Part shown: piece after piece, positions 8,715 to 16,595 of the stretch
Position numbering within the stretch: the first letter of the stretch is position 1
How the letters are laid out: each line of letters begins with the position of its first letter
Source: an uncultured Coriobacteriaceae bacterium
Lineage (GTDB): Bacteria; Actinomycetota; Coriobacteriia; Coriobacteriales; Atopobiaceae
Length of the DNA stretch: 49,680 nucleotides
Direction: 5' to 3'
Assembly: GCA_902793465.1 (NCBI GenBank)
Contig: CADBDT010000018.1
Span: 1-49,680, forward strand
Position numbers and translations under genes: made by a program
Notes under the pieces: generated by a model
Databases searched by the model: none
What the model saw: the letters and a program-made list of their open reading frames with translations, nothing else
Told to the model about the DNA's origin: nothing

Positions 8715-8975
8715 GCTTGTGTCTCATCCCAGGTCTGTGGTTGCGGGCGCATGCGCCCTAGTCCAAGGCAGACGAGGCCAAAAGGATCCACGTAAGTTCG
8801 GGCGTGGGCGCCCGAGCGAGCATGGCTCGTCCTAGAAGTAAGTCGTACCGCCTGATGTTCGAGACAAAGGGTCTCGCAGGCGAGAGGGTTAGTAGTGGGG
8901 GCGCCCAAGCGCCCGAAGCAAAAGCCCCAGTATGCGAGTGTGGGGCCAAATACCAGGTCAGCTGGGATGCGATCG
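8715..8975 (+). ncRNA. Candidate structured RNA, raiA-motif-like
   Basis: About 255 nt without a gene but with strong nested complementarity. A closing stem joins CATCCCAG (8725-8732) to CTGGGATG (8962-8969). A GC-rich stem joins ~8744-8758 to ~8899-8914. Internal hairpins include CGGGCG/CGCCCG (~8799-8815), CGAGC/GCTCG and a long one at 8849-8882 (CGCCTG...CAGGCG with GAGAC/GTCTC). A -10-like TATACT lies at 8709-8714. The order comF, structured RNA, hpf/raiA matches the known setting of the raiA-motif RNA of Firmicutes and Actinobacteria. 6S RNA was considered as an alternative. The identity is inferred from size, fold and neighbours, not from a covariance model. Confidence 0.5.
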
Positions 8976-9005
8976 AACTGTAAGAAAAGGGCGGAGGAAG
9001 GCCCC

Positions 9006-9974
9006 ATGCGCGTTAGAAAACTGCACGTTTTGTGGCTTTGTGCACTAATGTTCGGGTTGGTTCTTATGGCTGGCTGCAATGCAAATGCCTCCCCCGCAAG
9101 CACTGCCTCAAAGTCGACCGCAACGCCCGTGGTCACAGAAGGCCTTAAGGAGCCGGGAAAGCTCAAGGTTGGCCTGCTCTCAACTGCTAGCACCCCCTTT
9201 GTAACGAGCACCAAAGGTGTGCTCGGCGGCATGGATGTGGATCTGGCATATTCGATTGCAAGCGAACTTGGTTTGGAAGCTTCGCTCGTAACTGTGTCAA
9301 ACGTTGCCGATGCGCTCAATTCGTGTGACATGGTAATGGGCGTATCGCCAGCTGAGGCAAACGGCCTAACCGTGGTTGGTGACTACGCGCAATCTGCCCT
9401 CGTACTCTTTCACAAGGGCGCGGCTGGGGTACAGCCTGTAGATGCCATAAAGGGCAAGACGGTAGCCCTTCAGGAAGGCTCGCCATCGCAGATGTCGTTG
9501 CGTGTAACAGCGCTTGGCATGAAGGAGACACCGGTAACGTCCATAAACGAGGCATTTGACATTTTGGACAAGGGCCAAGTGGAGTATGTTGCCTGCCAGT
9601 CCGCATCCGGTGCGTATCTTTCATCGTGGCGCGACGGCATTGCGTTTGCAGGGTGCTATAGTACACCCGAGTCTCGCGGTATTGCCATGGCTGCAGGCGA
9701 AGGCGCCGTTCAGACTGCTGTTCGCGAGGCGTACGACCACCTTTTGAGCAACGGCGTGTTTGACGAGATTTATCGCACATGGTTGGGAGAGTTCCCCAAG
9801 CTCACACCCGAGTCCATGATTGCAAACCTGCCATCCAAGGAAGCCTCTAGCACGACTGTCCAACCGGTTTCTACCAGCGATGAAGTGCTGGATACGGCCA
9901 TGGACGGCTCCACTGCGGGCGCCAACGCCGTAACTCTTTCGGAAGCAAACGCTAGCAACAGGCCCCAGCAGTAG
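9006..9974 (+). CDS. Solute-binding lipoprotein, ABC family 3 (amino-acid type)
   Basis: 322-aa exported lipoprotein. The start at 9006 follows GGAGGAAG and gives a lipoprotein signal with lipobox LMAGC (Cys24). The mature part has the bilobed family 3 pattern: LKVGLLSTASTPFV at the first strand, GMDVDLAYSIASELG, then GKTVALQEGSPSQM at the lobe crossing. Such proteins deliver polar amino acids to an ABC importer or to sensory proteins. No permease or ATPase gene is adjacent, so its partner is elsewhere or it is a sensor. The C-terminal ~50 residues are Ser/Thr/Ala-rich and unlike the family core. It lies directly after the candidate structured RNA, so regulation by that RNA is possible. Confidence 0.85.
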   Translation: MRVRKLHVLWLCALMFGLVLMAGCNANASPASTASKSTATPVVTEGLKEPGKLKVGLLSTASTPFVTSTKGVLGGMDVDLAYSIASELGLEASLVTVSNVADALNSCDMVMGVSPAEANGLTVVGDYAQSALVLFHKGAAGVQPVDAIKGKTVALQEGSPSQMSLRVTALGMKETPVTSINEAFDILDKGQVEYVACQSASGAYLSSWRDGIAFAGCYSTPESRGIAMAAGEGAVQTAVREAYDHLLSNGVFDEIYRTWLGEFPKLTPESMIANLPSKEASSTTVQPVSTSDEVLDTAMDGSTAGANAVTLSEANASNRPQQ

Positions 9975-10027
9975 CGGAGCGACCGCAAGTGCAGTCCATG
10001 TAGCGAGGAGCAACCAACAAGGTTAGA

Positions 10028-10077
10028 GTGTTCGACCTATCAAGGGGGAGTACCCCTCTTGATAGGTCCCTCGAACA
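10028..10077. repeat. GTAC-centred palindrome (copy B2), terminator-like hairpin
   Basis: ACCTATCAAG...CTTGATAGGT at 10035-10067, extended by GTTCGA/TCGAAC on both sides. It is the same family as the tandem units at 1-99. It lies 54 bp after the lipoprotein gene. Confidence 0.85.
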
Positions 10078-10323
10078 TGGCGCTTTCTGGGCTGCCGGAA
10101 GGATTTTGACGTTTCTTTTAAGGGCAGGCTCCCCGGGAGGCCATCAACCTCGTTGTCTGCCACCTCCAGGCAACCGAAAACAGGCCAATGCCGTCTTTAC
10201 ACCGAAGTATTGTGCCCTTTGACCAACGTTGCGGGTATTATTAATGCAAGGAGTTCGAGCTGCTTGCCATGTGCTGGCAGGAGCTCGGCAAAATGCAAAA
10301 ACAACGCAGACGAGGAGGCACCA
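10078..10323 (+). other. Gene-free leader region before hpf
   Basis: No gene seen. It contains a small hairpin at 10256-10287 (CGAGCT...AGCTCG with TGCCA/TGGCA inside) and a TTGACC at 10219-10224, but no well-spaced -10 element. It ends in a clear ribosome site (GAGGAGG) for hpf and may be an untranslated leader. Confidence 0.4.
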
Positions 10324-10878
10324 ATGGTAAAAATCAAGATATCGGGTCGTAAGGTTACCATTTCCGACTCCCTTCGTGAACAGGTGGAAAACAAGATAGG
10401 CGGGGCACTGAACCACTCGTACAACCAGCGTCACGCTTGCGAGGTAACGGTGTTCGTGCGCGACAACGTGGTTCGCGTAGTTGCGTCCTCGTCGGACCTC
10501 GAGTCTGCGATCGACGAGGCTGCGTCCAAGGTTACACGTCAGCTGCGCAAGTATAAGACGCGTGTTATAGACAAGCGTCAGCGCGCCAAGCGCCCCACTC
10601 CGGTTGTGGAGCCGTACGTGGAGCTTCCTGTTGAGGCTCCCGAGCCGCAGGAAGAAGACGATGACGAGCTCGTTCGCGAGAAGCTCATCGACTTCACTCC
10701 CATGAGCGTAGAAGAGGCCCTCGTGCAAATAGATCTTATTGGCCACGATTTCTATGTATTTGAAGACGCTCATTCTGGCTTGACAAATGTGGTATATCGT
10801 CGTAAGAATGGCGGGTATGGCATTATTAAGCCCAAGATCTGGGGCGCGCGTTTCATCAGCGCCGCACTTGTCGCATAG
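10324..10878 (+). CDS. hpf: Long-form ribosome hibernation promoting factor (HPF/RaiA)
   Basis: 184-aa long HPF. The N-terminal ribosome-binding domain (about 1-100, from MVKIKISGRKVTISDSLREQ) plugs the decoding region in stationary phase. The C-terminal dimerisation domain (~130-175, with FTPMSVEEALVQIDLIGHDF and the NVVYRRKNGGYGIIKPK end) makes 100S dimers. The start at 10324 has GAGGAGG 7 bp upstream. Normal family members stop within a few residues of GIIKPK, but here the frame runs on for 13 more residues (IWGARFISAALVA) that overlap the beginning of the DegV frame. This suggests that a small deletion removed the original stop. Confidence 0.95.
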   Translation: MVKIKISGRKVTISDSLREQVENKIGGALNHSYNQRHACEVTVFVRDNVVRVVASSSDLESAIDEAASKVTRQLRKYKTRVIDKRQRAKRPTPVVEPYVELPVEAPEPQEEDDDELVREKLIDFTPMSVEEALVQIDLIGHDFYVFEDAHSGLTNVVYRRKNGGYGIIKPKIWGARFISAALVA

Positions 10879-11807
10879 TCGTTGACTCTGGTGGTGACTT
10901 TGCGCCTGAGGTACTGCATAGGCTGGGTGTTGAGTTTATTCCCTATACCTATGTAACGCCAGAGGGCGAAAAGGCCGACGATCTGTGGCAGGATACGGAT
11001 CCCCACGAGTTCTACGAGTATCTGCGCAAGAATCCCGATACCCATTACAGCACTTGCGCGGTTACGCCAGGGCGCTACATGGAGTACTTTGAGGAGGCGG
11101 CCCAAGAGGGTCTGCCCACCATCTACCTTTGTCTTACCGCAGGACTTTCCTCATCAATCCACAACGCGCGTCAGGCAGCAGACATGGTGCGGGCAAAGTA
11201 CCCAGACTTCGAGCTGTACGTAGTGGATCCGCGTTGCGACTCCGCGGCATGCGAGCTTCTTGCCATTGAGGTGGTGCGTCAGGCCACGCGCGGCCTTACA
11301 GCGCGCGAGCTCTATGAGTGGGCGCGTGAGGCGCGCTACTTCATTCATGGCTACTTTACGCTAGATGGCTTTAGCGCACTGGCTGCGGGCGGCCGTATAC
11401 CGCCCGCTGCGGCAACGGTTGGCGGCAAACTGGACATAAAGCCAGAGCTTACATACGACACCAATGGTGCACTTGCCCTGCGCGGCATGTGCCGTGGCCG
11501 CAAAAAAGCCCTGCGAGCCATACTTAAGGACTTTAAGGAAAACTACAGCGGAGACACGTCGCTGCCCCTTGCCATTGTGTCTACAGATGCAGAGAAGGAT
11601 GCCAGCTGGCTCGAAAAAGAGGTTCGCAAGCAGGAGGGTTGCGGCTCTGTGACCATCATACGAAGCCAGGTGTCTCCTATCCTTGGTAGCCACGTTGGCC
11701 CTGGCATGGTCGCGCTCGTATTCTGGGGCAAGGATCGTCGCGAGAAGCTCTCGTTTACCGACAAACTCGCACGCAAGGTACGCAGTCAGAACGACGCCAT
11801 GGCATAG
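10875..11807 (+). CDS. DegV-family fatty-acid-binding protein, start codon unclear
   Basis: Two-domain lipid-binding protein; family members act as FakB-like fatty acid carriers for the FakA kinase. The recognisable N-terminus RIVVDSGGDF starts at about 10872, followed by STCAVTPGRYMEYF, LTAGLSSSIHNA and VVDPRCDSAA. The C-terminal SHVGPGMVALVFWG is intact. In this frame the nearest upstream stop is at 10827 and no ATG, GTG or TTG lies between it and the homologous start; only CTG (10839) and ATA (10875) are possible. The ATG at 11079 would remove a third of domain 1. The coordinate given is therefore a guess. It overlaps the hpf 3' end out of frame. Confidence 0.8.
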   Translation: MVVDSGGDFAPEVLHRLGVEFIPYTYVTPEGEKADDLWQDTDPHEFYEYLRKNPDTHYSTCAVTPGRYMEYFEEAAQEGLPTIYLCLTAGLSSSIHNARQAADMVRAKYPDFELYVVDPRCDSAACELLAIEVVRQATRGLTARELYEWAREARYFIHGYFTLDGFSALAAGGRIPPAAATVGGKLDIKPELTYDTNGALALRGMCRGRKKALRAILKDFKENYSGDTSLPLAIVSTDAEKDASWLEKEVRKQEGCGSVTIIRSQVSPILGSHVGPGMVALVFWGKDRREKLSFTDKLARKVRSQNDAMA

Positions 11808-11829
11808 TCCGTCCGTCGAAAGGAATGAT

Positions 11830-12768
11830 ATGAGCACCATGCGTTTGCGCAAGGTGGCCTTTGTTGGCACGGGCATTATGGGCGCGGCCATAGCGGCACA
11901 CCTTATGGACGCGGGATACGACCTAACGGTGTACAACAGGACCAAAGAAAAGGCCCAGTCGCTGCTGGACCGTGGGGCCAAGTGGGCTGCTTCACCCAAG
12001 GAGGCGGCAGAGAGCGCCGATGTTGTGTTTACCATGGTTGGCTATCCCAAGGACGTGGAGGAGGTGTACCTTGCGTCGGACGGGCTTCTTGCCACCACGC
12101 AAAAGGGCGCCTGGATGGTGGACCTTACCACCTCATCCCCGCAACTTGCACGCGACATACACGGGTATGCCGAGGTAAGCGACAAGCATGCTGTGGACTG
12201 TCCCGTTACCGGAGGGGAAGAGGGTGCGATTGCGGGCACGCTTACGCTCATGCTGGGCTGTACCCAAAAGGAGGCTGAGCCCCTTATGCCGCTGCTCAGC
12301 ACCTTTTCGTCCAAGGTCCTCTTCTTCGACGAGGCGGGTGCGGGGCAGGTGGCAAAGCTCTGCAACCAAATATCCCTTGCGTCCTGCATGGTTGGCTATG
12401 CCGAGGCTCTTGCGCTGGCCAAGCAGACGGGGCTCGACCAAAATAAAGTCCGCGAGCTCGTGCTTGGTGGAACGGGCGCGTCTGCCGCAATGGAGCGCCT
12501 TGCGCCGCTTTCCTTAGACGGCGACTTTGCGCCACGATTTAAGTCGGAGCACCTCCTAAAGGATTTGTCGCTTGCCACGTTTGAGGCAGACGAGCTCGAG
12601 CTCAACCTTCCAGGCACCACCACGGCGCGAAATCTGTTTGACCTCTTGTGCCAGGTGGGTGGCGGGTCATTGGGCTCGCAGGGTGTGTCGCTCCTCTACG
12701 AGGACGAGGCTACGTGTACGGCTGCGGGACTCGATTGGTCGAAGCTCGACGAGCAGGACGGCGACTAG
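11830..12768 (+). CDS. NAD(P)-dependent beta-hydroxyacid dehydrogenase
   Basis: 312-aa enzyme of the 3-hydroxyisobutyrate dehydrogenase / tartronate semialdehyde reductase family. It has the Rossmann motif VAFVGTGIMGAAIA at residues ~9-22, the family substrate motif DCPVTGGEEGAIAGTL near 120-135 and the catalytic-lysine region AGAGQVAKLCNQI near 170-182. The exact substrate (hydroxyisobutyrate, glycerate, succinic semialdehyde and so on) cannot be told from sequence. The start at 11830 follows GAAAGGA; an open frame upstream overlaps the DegV gene and was discarded. It is the first of several closely spaced genes. Confidence 0.9.
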   Translation: MSTMRLRKVAFVGTGIMGAAIAAHLMDAGYDLTVYNRTKEKAQSLLDRGAKWAASPKEAAESADVVFTMVGYPKDVEEVYLASDGLLATTQKGAWMVDLTTSSPQLARDIHGYAEVSDKHAVDCPVTGGEEGAIAGTLTLMLGCTQKEAEPLMPLLSTFSSKVLFFDEAGAGQVAKLCNQISLASCMVGYAEALALAKQTGLDQNKVRELVLGGTGASAAMERLAPLSLDGDFAPRFKSEHLLKDLSLATFEADELELNLPGTTTARNLFDLLCQVGGGSLGSQGVSLLYEDEATCTAAGLDWSKLDEQDGD

Positions 12769-12798
12769 AGCAAAACCATACGAAAGGACAAACACACC

Positions 12799-13578
12799 GT
12801 GAACGAAGAAAGTGTCCAAAGCTCCATAGCGGTTCTTATAGACTACGAGAACCTTGCGCTGGGAACGGGGCGCCGCAAGCGCAACGGTCACCAGGAGCCG
12901 GGTCCTGCGCCAGATGTCAAGCGCATTCTGGAGCGACTTGTGGACAAGGGCCGCATTGTTTCCAAGCGGGCCTATTGCGACTGGCAGCGCTTTGGAACGG
13001 CGGTAACGCCTCTGCACGAACTGGGAATCGAGCTCATAGAAATACCCGACCGCGCGTATACGGGAAAGAACTCCGCCGACATTCGCCTTGCCGTGGATGC
13101 GGTGGAGATCTGCTTTAGCAAGGATCACATAGACACCTTTGCCATTCTTTCGGGCGACTCGGACTTCTCGCCGCTCGTTTCTAAGCTCAAGGAGTTTGGC
13201 AAGGTGGTAGTGGGCGTGGGCATGAAGGATGCCACCAGCACGCTTTTGGCCGAAAACTGCGACGAGTTTATATTTTACGAGGACATAGTGAGCGCGGGTG
13301 GGTTCCCCAACTTCCAGTCGAGGGTTCCCCGCGAGAAGCACTCGTGCTACCAGCTGCTGCTCGAGACCATAGACGCGCTCCAGCGCGAGTCGGATGGGGC
13401 AATACTCGCATCGCGCCTAAAGGACACCATGAAGCGCAAGCGTCCCCAGTTTTCCGAGCGGTCGTTTGGGTACAGGTCGTTTACGCGCCTCTTGCAAGAG
13501 GCCGCAGACCTTGGTTTTATAGAAATACACCGCGACCCCAAAAGCGGTACGATAGCGGTGGATGGCTTTTGCGAATAA
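12799..13578 (+). CDS. NYN-domain (LabA-like) ribonuclease with C-terminal OST-HTH/LOTUS domain
   Basis: 259-aa protein with a GTG start after GAAAGGA. Residues ~9-165 form a NYN/PIN-like domain: IAVLIDYENLAL carries the first Asp, KNSADIRLAVDAVE the second and ILSGDSDFSPLV the third, so the acidic site is complete. Residues ~185-258 fit an OST-HTH/LOTUS RNA-binding module (LLLETIDALQ, then FGYRSFTRLLQEAADLGFIEI). The family is thought to process or degrade RNA; the target here is unknown. It sits 30 bp after the dehydrogenase and 15 bp before a HEAT-like gene, probably in one transcript. Confidence 0.87.
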   Translation: MNEESVQSSIAVLIDYENLALGTGRRKRNGHQEPGPAPDVKRILERLVDKGRIVSKRAYCDWQRFGTAVTPLHELGIELIEIPDRAYTGKNSADIRLAVDAVEICFSKDHIDTFAILSGDSDFSPLVSKLKEFGKVVVGVGMKDATSTLLAENCDEFIFYEDIVSAGGFPNFQSRVPREKHSCYQLLLETIDALQRESDGAILASRLKDTMKRKRPQFSERSFGYRSFTRLLQEAADLGFIEIHRDPKSGTIAVDGFCE

Positions 13579-13593
13579 ATTGGGAGATACGGT

Positions 13594-14184
13594 ATGGCAG
13601 ACGAAGGACAGAACCTGCGCATGGATAAAGAGACGCGCGATGCGCTGGTAGAACAGCTCGAAGGAACCAACAGGCGCCAGCGCCAGCGGGCATCTCACGC
13701 GCTTGCCATAATGGCTCGCGAAAACGTGGGCCTTGTTATAGACATTGCACCGACGCTCATCGACGCACTCTCGCTTCCGGAGGCGCAGACGCGCTGGGAG
13801 TGCCTCGATGCGCTCTCCGAAATTGCGGCGGAAGATCCAGAAGAGGTGTTGGAAGCCTTTGCGGGAGCCGAGGAGTCGCTGTTTGACGATACGTCGGCAT
13901 CGGCGCGACTGTCCGCATTTAGGTTTCTAACGCGCTATGGAGCCATTGCTCCAGAGTGTGCCGCCGAGGCATGGCCCTTAATTAGCGAGGCCTTGCAGTG
14001 CTATCACGGCGATCCCGAGTATCGCGAGATGCTCATTTGTCTAAAGGAGTTTGCGCGCGGCGAGATTGGCAGCAATGTAAAAGAACAGCTCGTTGCAAAG
14101 ATGGCCTTCGATTCCAAAAACGGAAGGGGCTTTATTCGCGCCTATTCTACGGAGATCTGCTCAATAGCTGCGGGAGAGGCTTAG
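13594..14184 (+). CDS. HEAT/ARM-like helical repeat protein, function unknown
   Basis: 196-aa, probably soluble, alpha-helical protein. Successive amphipathic helix pairs (NRRQRQRASHALAIMAREN, the TRWECLDALSEIAAEDPEEV region, the SARLSAFRFLTRYGAIAPE region) look like HEAT repeats of about 38 residues. No catalytic motif is visible. The ATG at 13594 is 15 bp after the NYN gene and only 3 bp separate its stop from the next start codon, so it belongs to the same operon. It may be a scaffold or partner for the NYN nuclease or the following membrane protein; that is inferred only from position. Confidence 0.75.
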   Translation: MADEGQNLRMDKETRDALVEQLEGTNRRQRQRASHALAIMARENVGLVIDIAPTLIDALSLPEAQTRWECLDALSEIAAEDPEEVLEAFAGAEESLFDDTSASARLSAFRFLTRYGAIAPECAAEAWPLISEALQCYHGDPEYREMLICLKEFARGEIGSNVKEQLVAKMAFDSKNGRGFIRAYSTEICSIAAGEA

Positions 14185-14187
14185 AAA

Positions 14188-15309
14188 TTGGACGATAAAA
14201 GCAATGAGATACACGAGGCCAGCAGAGCGAGCAATAAGCAAGAGGTCGACGAGAGCGGCGAGGTACAGGCTGCCACTTTACAGAATACAGATGCGAAGAA
14301 GGTGGACCCCAAAGAGGTCGGCAAAGACGATTTGGGGCACGATAAGGCACCGAGACAGAGAGTGCAGGGTGCAGGCGCAGGGGCAATGTCCGAAAGGCGA
14401 CAGCGCATGGAGCTCAAGCGTAAGCGTGAGCGGAGGGCTGGCGTGCTTCGTACGGTAATAGTCGCCTTGGTAGCGCTTGTGGCAGGCATTGGTATAGGGT
14501 TTGCGGTGCGCATGTTTGTGCCCGCATTTTCCGGTGCCTCGGGCATTGCTCCGGTCGTGGCGCCATCGAACCCATCCGCACCGCTCCTTGGGCGTGTGAG
14601 CGTGAGCGAGGCCGAGCTTGATACCCCGCTGGGAACCTATGCATACAAAGGCGAGGTCACTCAAGTTAGCGTGCGCGAGGCAATAGAGGAAAGCATGTCG
14701 CTCGATGCGGCGCGCAACGCGGATGGAAACTACGATGTTCCCAGCGTGGACTCTGTTCTTGCGGTTGCGCGAAATCGCCTGCTCCTTAAGGATGCCGAGA
14801 CCAGAGGTATTTCTGCAAGCGACGAGGACGCTCGTGCGTATGCAAAGGACGAGTGGGGGACGGAGGACCTTTCCCTCATAGCCGCCAACTACAGCATGAC
14901 CAAAGATCAGGTGGCAAAACTCATGAAGGAGTCTGCGACCTTGCGAAAGCTTCGCAACGAAGCGGTTGCGGTAGATGCGCCTGCCGCACCGGAGGCGCCA
15001 GCTGCGCCCGCAGACGGTAAGAACGACGACCCCCGTCCAGAGTATGCAACATACATAATGGGTCTTATTGGCGGCGAATGGGATGGCGCTGCAAACACTT
15101 GGGCCACGGAAGACGGCCCGTATCACGAGAAGCTTAAGGACTTTACGATTTCCAACGACGCGGCAACCTATTCTGCAGCTCAGGCCGCCTACGAGGTGGC
15201 GCGCGACCAGCAGGCTGCCGCAGAGCGCCAGATTGCAAGCAAATGGACCGCGTACGTAAACAAGATTCTTTCGGAGGTAACTGTATCCTTGGGCACGCTT
15301 GTGATCTAG
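14188..15309 (+). CDS. Membrane-anchored SurA-N-like protein (paralogue of the 19339 gene)
   Basis: 373 aa from a TTG start preceded by GGGAGAGG; an internal ATG at 14386 is a weaker alternative. A charged, Lys/Glu/Arg-rich cytoplasmic segment of ~85 residues precedes one transmembrane helix (TVIVALVALVAGIGIGFAV). The extracytoplasmic part has a helical region resembling the N-terminal domain of SurA/PrsA chaperones (SVLAVARNRLLLKDAETRGI, then DEDARAYAKDEWG), without a rotamase domain. The C-terminal half shares with the paralogue the pattern YIMGLIGGEWDGAANTWATE. Function unknown; possibly a chaperone or assembly factor at the membrane. It ends the NYN-HEAT group. Confidence 0.75.
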   Translation: MDDKSNEIHEASRASNKQEVDESGEVQAATLQNTDAKKVDPKEVGKDDLGHDKAPRQRVQGAGAGAMSERRQRMELKRKRERRAGVLRTVIVALVALVAGIGIGFAVRMFVPAFSGASGIAPVVAPSNPSAPLLGRVSVSEAELDTPLGTYAYKGEVTQVSVREAIEESMSLDAARNADGNYDVPSVDSVLAVARNRLLLKDAETRGISASDEDARAYAKDEWGTEDLSLIAANYSMTKDQVAKLMKESATLRKLRNEAVAVDAPAAPEAPAAPADGKNDDPRPEYATYIMGLIGGEWDGAANTWATEDGPYHEKLKDFTISNDAATYSAAQAAYEVARDQQAAAERQIASKWTAYVNKILSEVTVSLGTLVI

Positions 15310-15396
15310 GAGACGTGTAATACATAGCAGGTAGGATGGCGTCCTCGCTCGTGTCTGGAACACATGCCAAGGACGGTTTAGGAGGAGGGAAGCGGT

Positions 15397-16206
15397 ATGG
15401 CATTCGAAGACGAGATTCGCGCATGCAAGCCGTCGGTGGAACATCCTGTTGCCATTGTGCTTGGCTCGGGCTTGGGGCACCTGGCGGGGTTGGTAAAGCC
15501 CGTAAGAAGGATGAGCTACCGCGACATACCCAGCTTTCCCGCAAGCGCACGCCCTGTTGGAGGTCATAACTTCGAGACGACCATAGGCACCATAGACGGC
15601 GTACCCGTGGTGGTGTATCCGGGTCGTGTTCATCTTTACCAAGGGTACTCGGCGCTCGAGGTTACCTCGCTTGTACGCCATGCGTATAGGCTGGGGTGTC
15701 GTACGGTGGTGTTTGCCTGCGCTACGGGCGCGATCCAGGGCGTTGCCAAAACAGGGCTCGGACTCATAAGCGACCACATAAACCTTACTGGCGTAAACCC
15801 GCTCGTGGGTTGGAACGAAGCGGAGCCCGAGCTTTCGCTTTTGGAATCGGGCTTCATAAGCATGAACGACGTGTATTCCTCCTATCTTAGGGATCTAGCA
15901 CGCAACGTAGCGGCCGAGGCGGGCATAACGCTGGGTGAGGGCGTTCTTGCAGGTGTAGGTGGCCCGAGCTTCGAAACACCGGCAGAGGTAGGCGCGCTCC
16001 GTGCGATAGGCGCATCGTATGTGGGTATGTCCACGGTCCTCGAGGCCATAATGGCGCACGCGCTTGGCATGCGGGTCCTTGGCCTCACGCTTGCGGCAAA
16101 CTACGCTGGCGAGGCGGGGGTATCGCACGAGTCGGTGCTCGTGGTGGCTGGCAACTACTCCGATCAGTTTGAGCGGCTCGTACGCGGGATGCTCGCGCGG
16201 CTGTAG
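15397..16206 (+). CDS. Purine nucleoside phosphorylase (trimeric PNP type)
   Basis: Cleaves purine (deoxy)ribonucleosides with phosphate to base and (deoxy)ribose-1-phosphate in purine salvage. The 269-aa product shows VLGSGLGHLAG (phosphate loop, residues ~20-30), GRVHLYQGYSA (family GRFHxYEG), LISDHINLTGVNPLVG and GGPSFETPAEVGALRAIGA followed by VGMSTVLEA, all in order for the PNP I / 5'-methylthioadenosine phosphorylase family. The absence of a long MTAP-type signature favours PNP. The ribosome site AGGAGGGA lies upstream of the ATG. An A-type inverted repeat starts 7 bp after its stop. Confidence 0.92.
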   Translation: MAFEDEIRACKPSVEHPVAIVLGSGLGHLAGLVKPVRRMSYRDIPSFPASARPVGGHNFETTIGTIDGVPVVVYPGRVHLYQGYSALEVTSLVRHAYRLGCRTVVFACATGAIQGVAKTGLGLISDHINLTGVNPLVGWNEAEPELSLLESGFISMNDVYSSYLRDLARNVAAEAGITLGEGVLAGVGGPSFETPAEVGALRAIGASYVGMSTVLEAIMAHALGMRVLGLTLAANYAGEAGVSHESVLVVAGNYSDQFERLVRGMLARL

Positions 16207-16212
16207 GGGTAT

Positions 16213-16322
16213 GGGGTGCCGCTTGGGGATACTCCCCATCGGGTACATCGCTCGAGGCCCATCAAATTATGAGTGGACGATCCGCGATGTACCCGTAGGG
16301 GAGTATCCCCAAGCGGCACCCC
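16213..16322. repeat. Conserved-arm inverted repeat (copy A3)
   Basis: Arms at 16213-16251 and 16283-16322, same consensus as copies A1/A2, with a 31-nt spacer of its own sequence. It starts 7 bp after the purine nucleoside phosphorylase stop, the closest spacing of all copies. Confidence 0.94.
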
Positions 16323-16360
16323 TCGTTGCCTCGAGGTAATCAAGCTCGCGAAAAAAAGAC

Positions 16361-16389
16361 TTGCGCGCATACGAGCGTTCGCGTATTAT
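16361..16389 (+). promoter_or_regulatory. Promoter of tRNA-Thr
   Basis: TTGCGC (16361-16366) and TATTAT (16384-16389) are separated by 17 bp. The predicted transcription start falls a few bases before the mature tRNA 5' end at 16402. Confidence 0.75.
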
Positions 16390-16401
16390 GATTTGTTGCA
16401 A

Positions 16402-16477
16402 GCCAGCTTAGCTCAGCCGGTAGAGCACCGCTCTCGTAAAGCGGGGGTCATCAGTTCAAGTCTGATAGCTGGCTCCA
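16402..16477 (+). tRNA. tRNA-Thr (anticodon CGT)
   Basis: 76-nt cloverleaf. The acceptor stem is GCCAGCT/AGCTGGC, the D arm is AGCTCAG...GAGC, the anticodon stem CCGCT/AGCGG holds the loop CTCGTAA (CGT reads ACG), and the T arm contains GTTCAAGTC. Discriminator T and an encoded CCA end it. It stands alone with its own promoter and terminator. Confidence 0.96.
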
Positions 16478-16487
16478 GAGAATACAA

Positions 16488-16519
16488 AGGCAGACGGAAA
16501 TCGTCTGCCTTTTTTAATA
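16488..16519 (+). terminator. Intrinsic terminator after tRNA-Thr
   Basis: The hairpin GGCAGACG...CGTCTGCC is followed by six T residues, 11 bp after the tRNA end. This is a textbook Rho-independent terminator, unlike most repeat hairpins in the window. Confidence 0.9.
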
Positions 16520-16595
16520 GCCTAACAAGGGGGAGTGGGCCACATACGTCCGTCCCAAAGCGAAGGGCTCGATTTGGGTCTACGGAGATGTATAG

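Noticed and set aside
8715..8975. 6S RNA or cobalamin/lysine riboswitch as first choice for the structured RNA
   Set aside because: Some 6S-like words (GAGCATGGCTCG, GGGTTA) are present, but the size, closing stem and comF-raiA setting fit the raiA motif better, and no riboswitch core sequence was found. 6S remains a fallback.
11079..11807. DegV protein starting at the ATG at 11079
   Set aside because: This would remove the conserved VDSGGDF strand and the STCAVTPG segment, both clearly encoded upstream in the same frame.
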